Shown: in pieces, positions 6,199-7,550 of the stretch
How positions within the stretch are numbered: position 1 is the stretch's first letter
How the letters are laid out: each line of letters opens with the position of its first letter
Source: Bacteroidota bacterium
Lineage (GTDB): Bacteria; Bacteroidota; Ignavibacteria; Kapaibacteriales; UBA2268
NCBI GenBank assembly: GCA_017428585.1
Contig: JAFRQN010000241.1
Span: 1 to 7,550, forward strand
Direction of reading: 5' to 3'
DNA length: 7,550 nucleotides
Notes under the pieces: generated by a model
What the model saw: only the letters and a program-made list of their open reading frames with translations
The model's database searches: none
What the model was told of the DNA's origin: nothing
Position numbers and translations under genes: made by a program

Positions 6199-6510
6199 CT
6201 TATTCGATTTAATAATTTATTTTTATATTAATTCCAGTATAATCTTTCTATTCTTTATTTATATATTTGTGTATCTATATAAAATATATTGTTATTGTAT
6301 TGTTGTATTTTTTAGTATGCGATATATAATATGTTATTTATATATAATATTTATCAAGATTAAATTATATGCTTTATGAAATTTATCTAATAACTCTTTT
6401 GTACGTAAATAGTTGTTTGATAATAAACATTTCTACAACGATATAACTACAAAAATAACATATACATTAAATAAAATATAAAATATTTTTTATATTTTCT
6501 TTTTGTTATA
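6199..6510. other. 312-base AT-rich intergenic region
   Basis: This gap between dapA and the GNAT gene, both on the minus strand, is extremely AT-rich and made largely of T-rich and TA-rich runs on the plus strand. It must hold the end of the dapA transcript and probably the promoter of the GNAT gene. A perfect A/T inverted repeat lies at 6473-6498. A TAnnTTTG match (TATTTTTG, minus strand, 6457-6450) lies about 250 bases upstream of the GNAT start, which is too far to be compelling. I found no tRNA, no convincing reading frame and no riboswitch-like fold. Confidence 0.6.
6473..6498 (-). terminator. possible weak terminator downstream of dapA
   Basis: A perfect 11-base-pair inverted repeat, AAAATATAAAA (6473-6483) and TTTTATATTTT (6488-6498), encloses four bases and begins 12 bases after the dapA stop. 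The stem contains only A and T. The minus-strand sequence after it (ATTTAATG) is not a proper T tract, although the 3' arm itself ends in TTTT. Position supports a role in ending or protecting the dapA transcript, but such a palindrome could also arise from base composition alone. Confidence 0.35.
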
Positions 6511-7401
6511 TTAATTTATTTTGTTGTTATTAACAAGTTCTTGTATTAATTTTTTGTTTTTATCTGAAATAGGAAGCAAAGGCATTCTTAATACATTTTG
6601 AATTAATCCTAATTCGCTCATAAATGCTTTTACAGGGATAGGATTTGATTCTATAAAATTAACCTTCATAAATTCAAATAGTTCATAATGTATTTTCATT
6701 GCTTCTTTATATTGACCGTTCAGTGCAAAATTAATGCATTGTGTAAACATTTTTGGAGCATAGTTGGATAGTACCGAAATAATGCCTCTTCCGCCTGCAC
6801 AAATACACGGTACTGCTAAAGCATCATCACCGCATAATAAAGTAAAATCTTTTGGTGAATACTTTATTATCTGCATCATTTGTTCCAAATTGCCAGATGC
6901 TTCTTTGGTTGCAATAACATTTTTGCATTCTGAAGCGATTCTAATTTGTGTTTCTGCACTTATATTTGTTCCTGTTCTTCCAGGTACATTATATATAATT
7001 TGAGGAATATCTACAGCTTCTGAAATAGCATTAAAATGTTGAAATAGACCTTCTTGTGTAGGTTTATTATAAAACGGACATACTATTAAAACAGCATCAA
7101 AATTATATTTAGCGGCATTTTTTGCATTTTCAATAGTTGCTTTTGTATTATTAGAGCCTACGCCTACAATAACTGGAATTTTGCCGTTTACTTTTTTCTG
7201 AACTGCTAAAATAACATCTAATTTTTCCTTTTCAGAAAGTGTTGCTGCTTCGCCTGTTGAGCCTAATACAACGATGCCGTTTATTCCACTTTTGAGCTGT
7301 AATTCAACAACTCTGTCTAAAGCATCAAAATCTACTTCATAGTTATTCTTAAAAGGAGTAACTAAAGCTGTAATTGTACCTTCTAATTTTAACGGTTTCA
7401 T
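6511..7401 (-). CDS. dapA: 4-hydroxy-tetrahydrodipicolinate synthase DapA
   Basis: DapA condenses pyruvate with aspartate semialdehyde, the first committed step to diaminopimelate and lysine, in the cytoplasm. It is a TIM barrel of normal length (296 residues). Lys166 in KEASG (166-170) is the Schiff-base lysine (E. coli Lys161). Tyr137 in YNVPGRTG, Arg142 and Tyr111 in PFYNKPTQEG match E. coli Tyr133, Arg138 and Tyr107. The usual Thr-Thr is Ser48-Thr49 in GSTGEAATL, so the catalytic Thr44 position holds Ser and keeps its hydroxyl. Residues binding feedback lysine in E. coli are largely changed: His53 to Glu57, His56 to Lys60, Glu84 to Ala88 and Tyr106 to Phe110. Weak or absent lysine inhibition is therefore predicted. 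Related pyruvate aldolases (such as NanA) share the fold, but the full pattern favours DapA. The leader is TA-rich without a Shine-Dalgarno sequence, and no other lysine gene is adjacent. Confidence 0.93.
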   Translation of the reverse strand: MKPLKLEGTITALVTPFKNNYEVDFDALDRVVELQLKSGINGIVVLGSTGEAATLSEKEKLDVILAVQKKVNGKIPVIVGVGSNNTKATIENAKNAAKYNFDAVLIVCPFYNKPTQEGLFQHFNAISEAVDIPQIIYNVPGRTGTNISAETQIRIASECKNVIATKEASGNLEQMMQIIKYSPKDFTLLCGDDALAVPCICAGGRGIISVLSNYAPKMFTQCINFALNGQYKEAMKIHYELFEFMKVNFIESNPIPVKAFMSELGLIQNVLRMPLLPISDKNKKLIQELVNNNKIN

Positions 7402-7432
7402 ATATATATTATTTTATTTACGATAATAAAAA

Positions 7433-7440
7433 CAAAATTA
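7433..7440 (-). promoter_or_regulatory. candidate -7 element of the dapA promoter
   Basis: TAATTTTG on the minus strand fits TAnnTTTG and lies 31 bases upstream of the dapA ATG, which would give a leader of roughly 25 bases. I found no TTG/TTTG at the expected -33 distance. The local sequence is nearly all A/T, so chance is a real alternative. The rest of the dapA upstream region, 7402-7550, shows no gene and no lysine-riboswitch-like structure. Confidence 0.3.
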
Positions 7441-7550
7441 ATAAAAAATTTTGAAATATTATGTCTTTTAGTATGTTATTTTGAAAAAAAATTGATATTT
7501 TAAACAAATTATATATTCTATTAAAAGAGAATTTTTTATTTATAATAAAT

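Noticed and set aside
6134..6379. Plus-strand frame of 81 codons encoding a very hydrophobic peptide, considered as a small membrane protein
   Set aside because: Its start is antisense to the GNAT N-terminus and the rest comes from T-rich spacer, so the Phe/Ile/Tyr content follows from base composition. There is no leader signal.
6450..6457. TAnnTTTG match on the minus strand, considered as the promoter of the GNAT gene
   Set aside because: It lies about 250 bases from the start codon and such octamers are expected by chance in DNA this AT-rich. I saw no supporting upstream element.
6764..7003. Plus-strand frame of 79 codons inside dapA
   Set aside because: It is fully antisense to the conserved catalytic region of DapA and shows no family features.
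1..7550. A defence system, mobile element or CRISPR array
   Set aside because: No transposase, integrase, toxin-antitoxin pair, restriction gene, cas gene or spaced direct repeats are present. All recognised genes are housekeeping or single uncharacterised genes.

Overview
The window is a very AT-rich stretch (about 30% G+C by eye) of a bacterial chromosome. It carries ordinary housekeeping genes with complete reading frames, and I see no insertion sequence, phage gene, CRISPR array or plasmid function. The protein styles (MutL N-terminus, a FemAB-like GNAT protein, split menaquinone genes), the general lack of Shine-Dalgarno sequences, the A-rich leaders and a few TAnnTTTG promoter-like sites together suggest the Bacteroidota/Chlorobiota (FCB) group. 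This placement is inferred from remembered family patterns and is tentative.

Layout, left to right. Positions 1-160 hold the likely tail of an upstream plus-strand gene, a clear intrinsic terminator (82-111) and the mutL leader. The plus-strand pair mutL (161-2239) and a guanine deaminase of the guaD type (2250-2720) lies 10 bases apart and is probably one transcript. A minus-strand tRNA-Leu with anticodon CAG (2760-2842) sits between guaD and the next plus-strand pair. That pair is menG/ubiE (2897-3592) and menA (3616-4500), the last two steps of menaquinone synthesis. From 4550 all genes lie on the minus strand: an uncharacterised SAP-domain protein (4550-5161), a FemAB-like GNAT acyltransferase (5206-6198) that may be co-transcribed upstream of it, a 312-base AT-rich gap, and dapA (6511-7401) with its leader running to the right edge.

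How the genes work together. MenA attaches a prenyl chain to 1,4-dihydroxy-2-naphthoate and MenG methylates the resulting demethylmenaquinone, so this pair finishes the respiratory quinone. The earlier men genes are not in the window. MutL has the C-terminal nuclease motifs, which implies mismatch repair that does not need MutH or Dam methylation. DapA starts the diaminopimelate/lysine branch that feeds cell-wall synthesis. The GNAT protein is of a FemAB-like type often linked to envelope or glycan work, but its substrate cannot be read from sequence.

I do not see a convincing new multi-gene system. The least explained item is the SAP-domain protein, whose C-terminal part looks like two copies of one small helical module. 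Smaller points of interest are a variant nuclease motif in MutL, a Ser at the usual catalytic Thr of DapA with loss of the lysine-feedback residues, and a tRNA promoter candidate that overlaps the start of menG.
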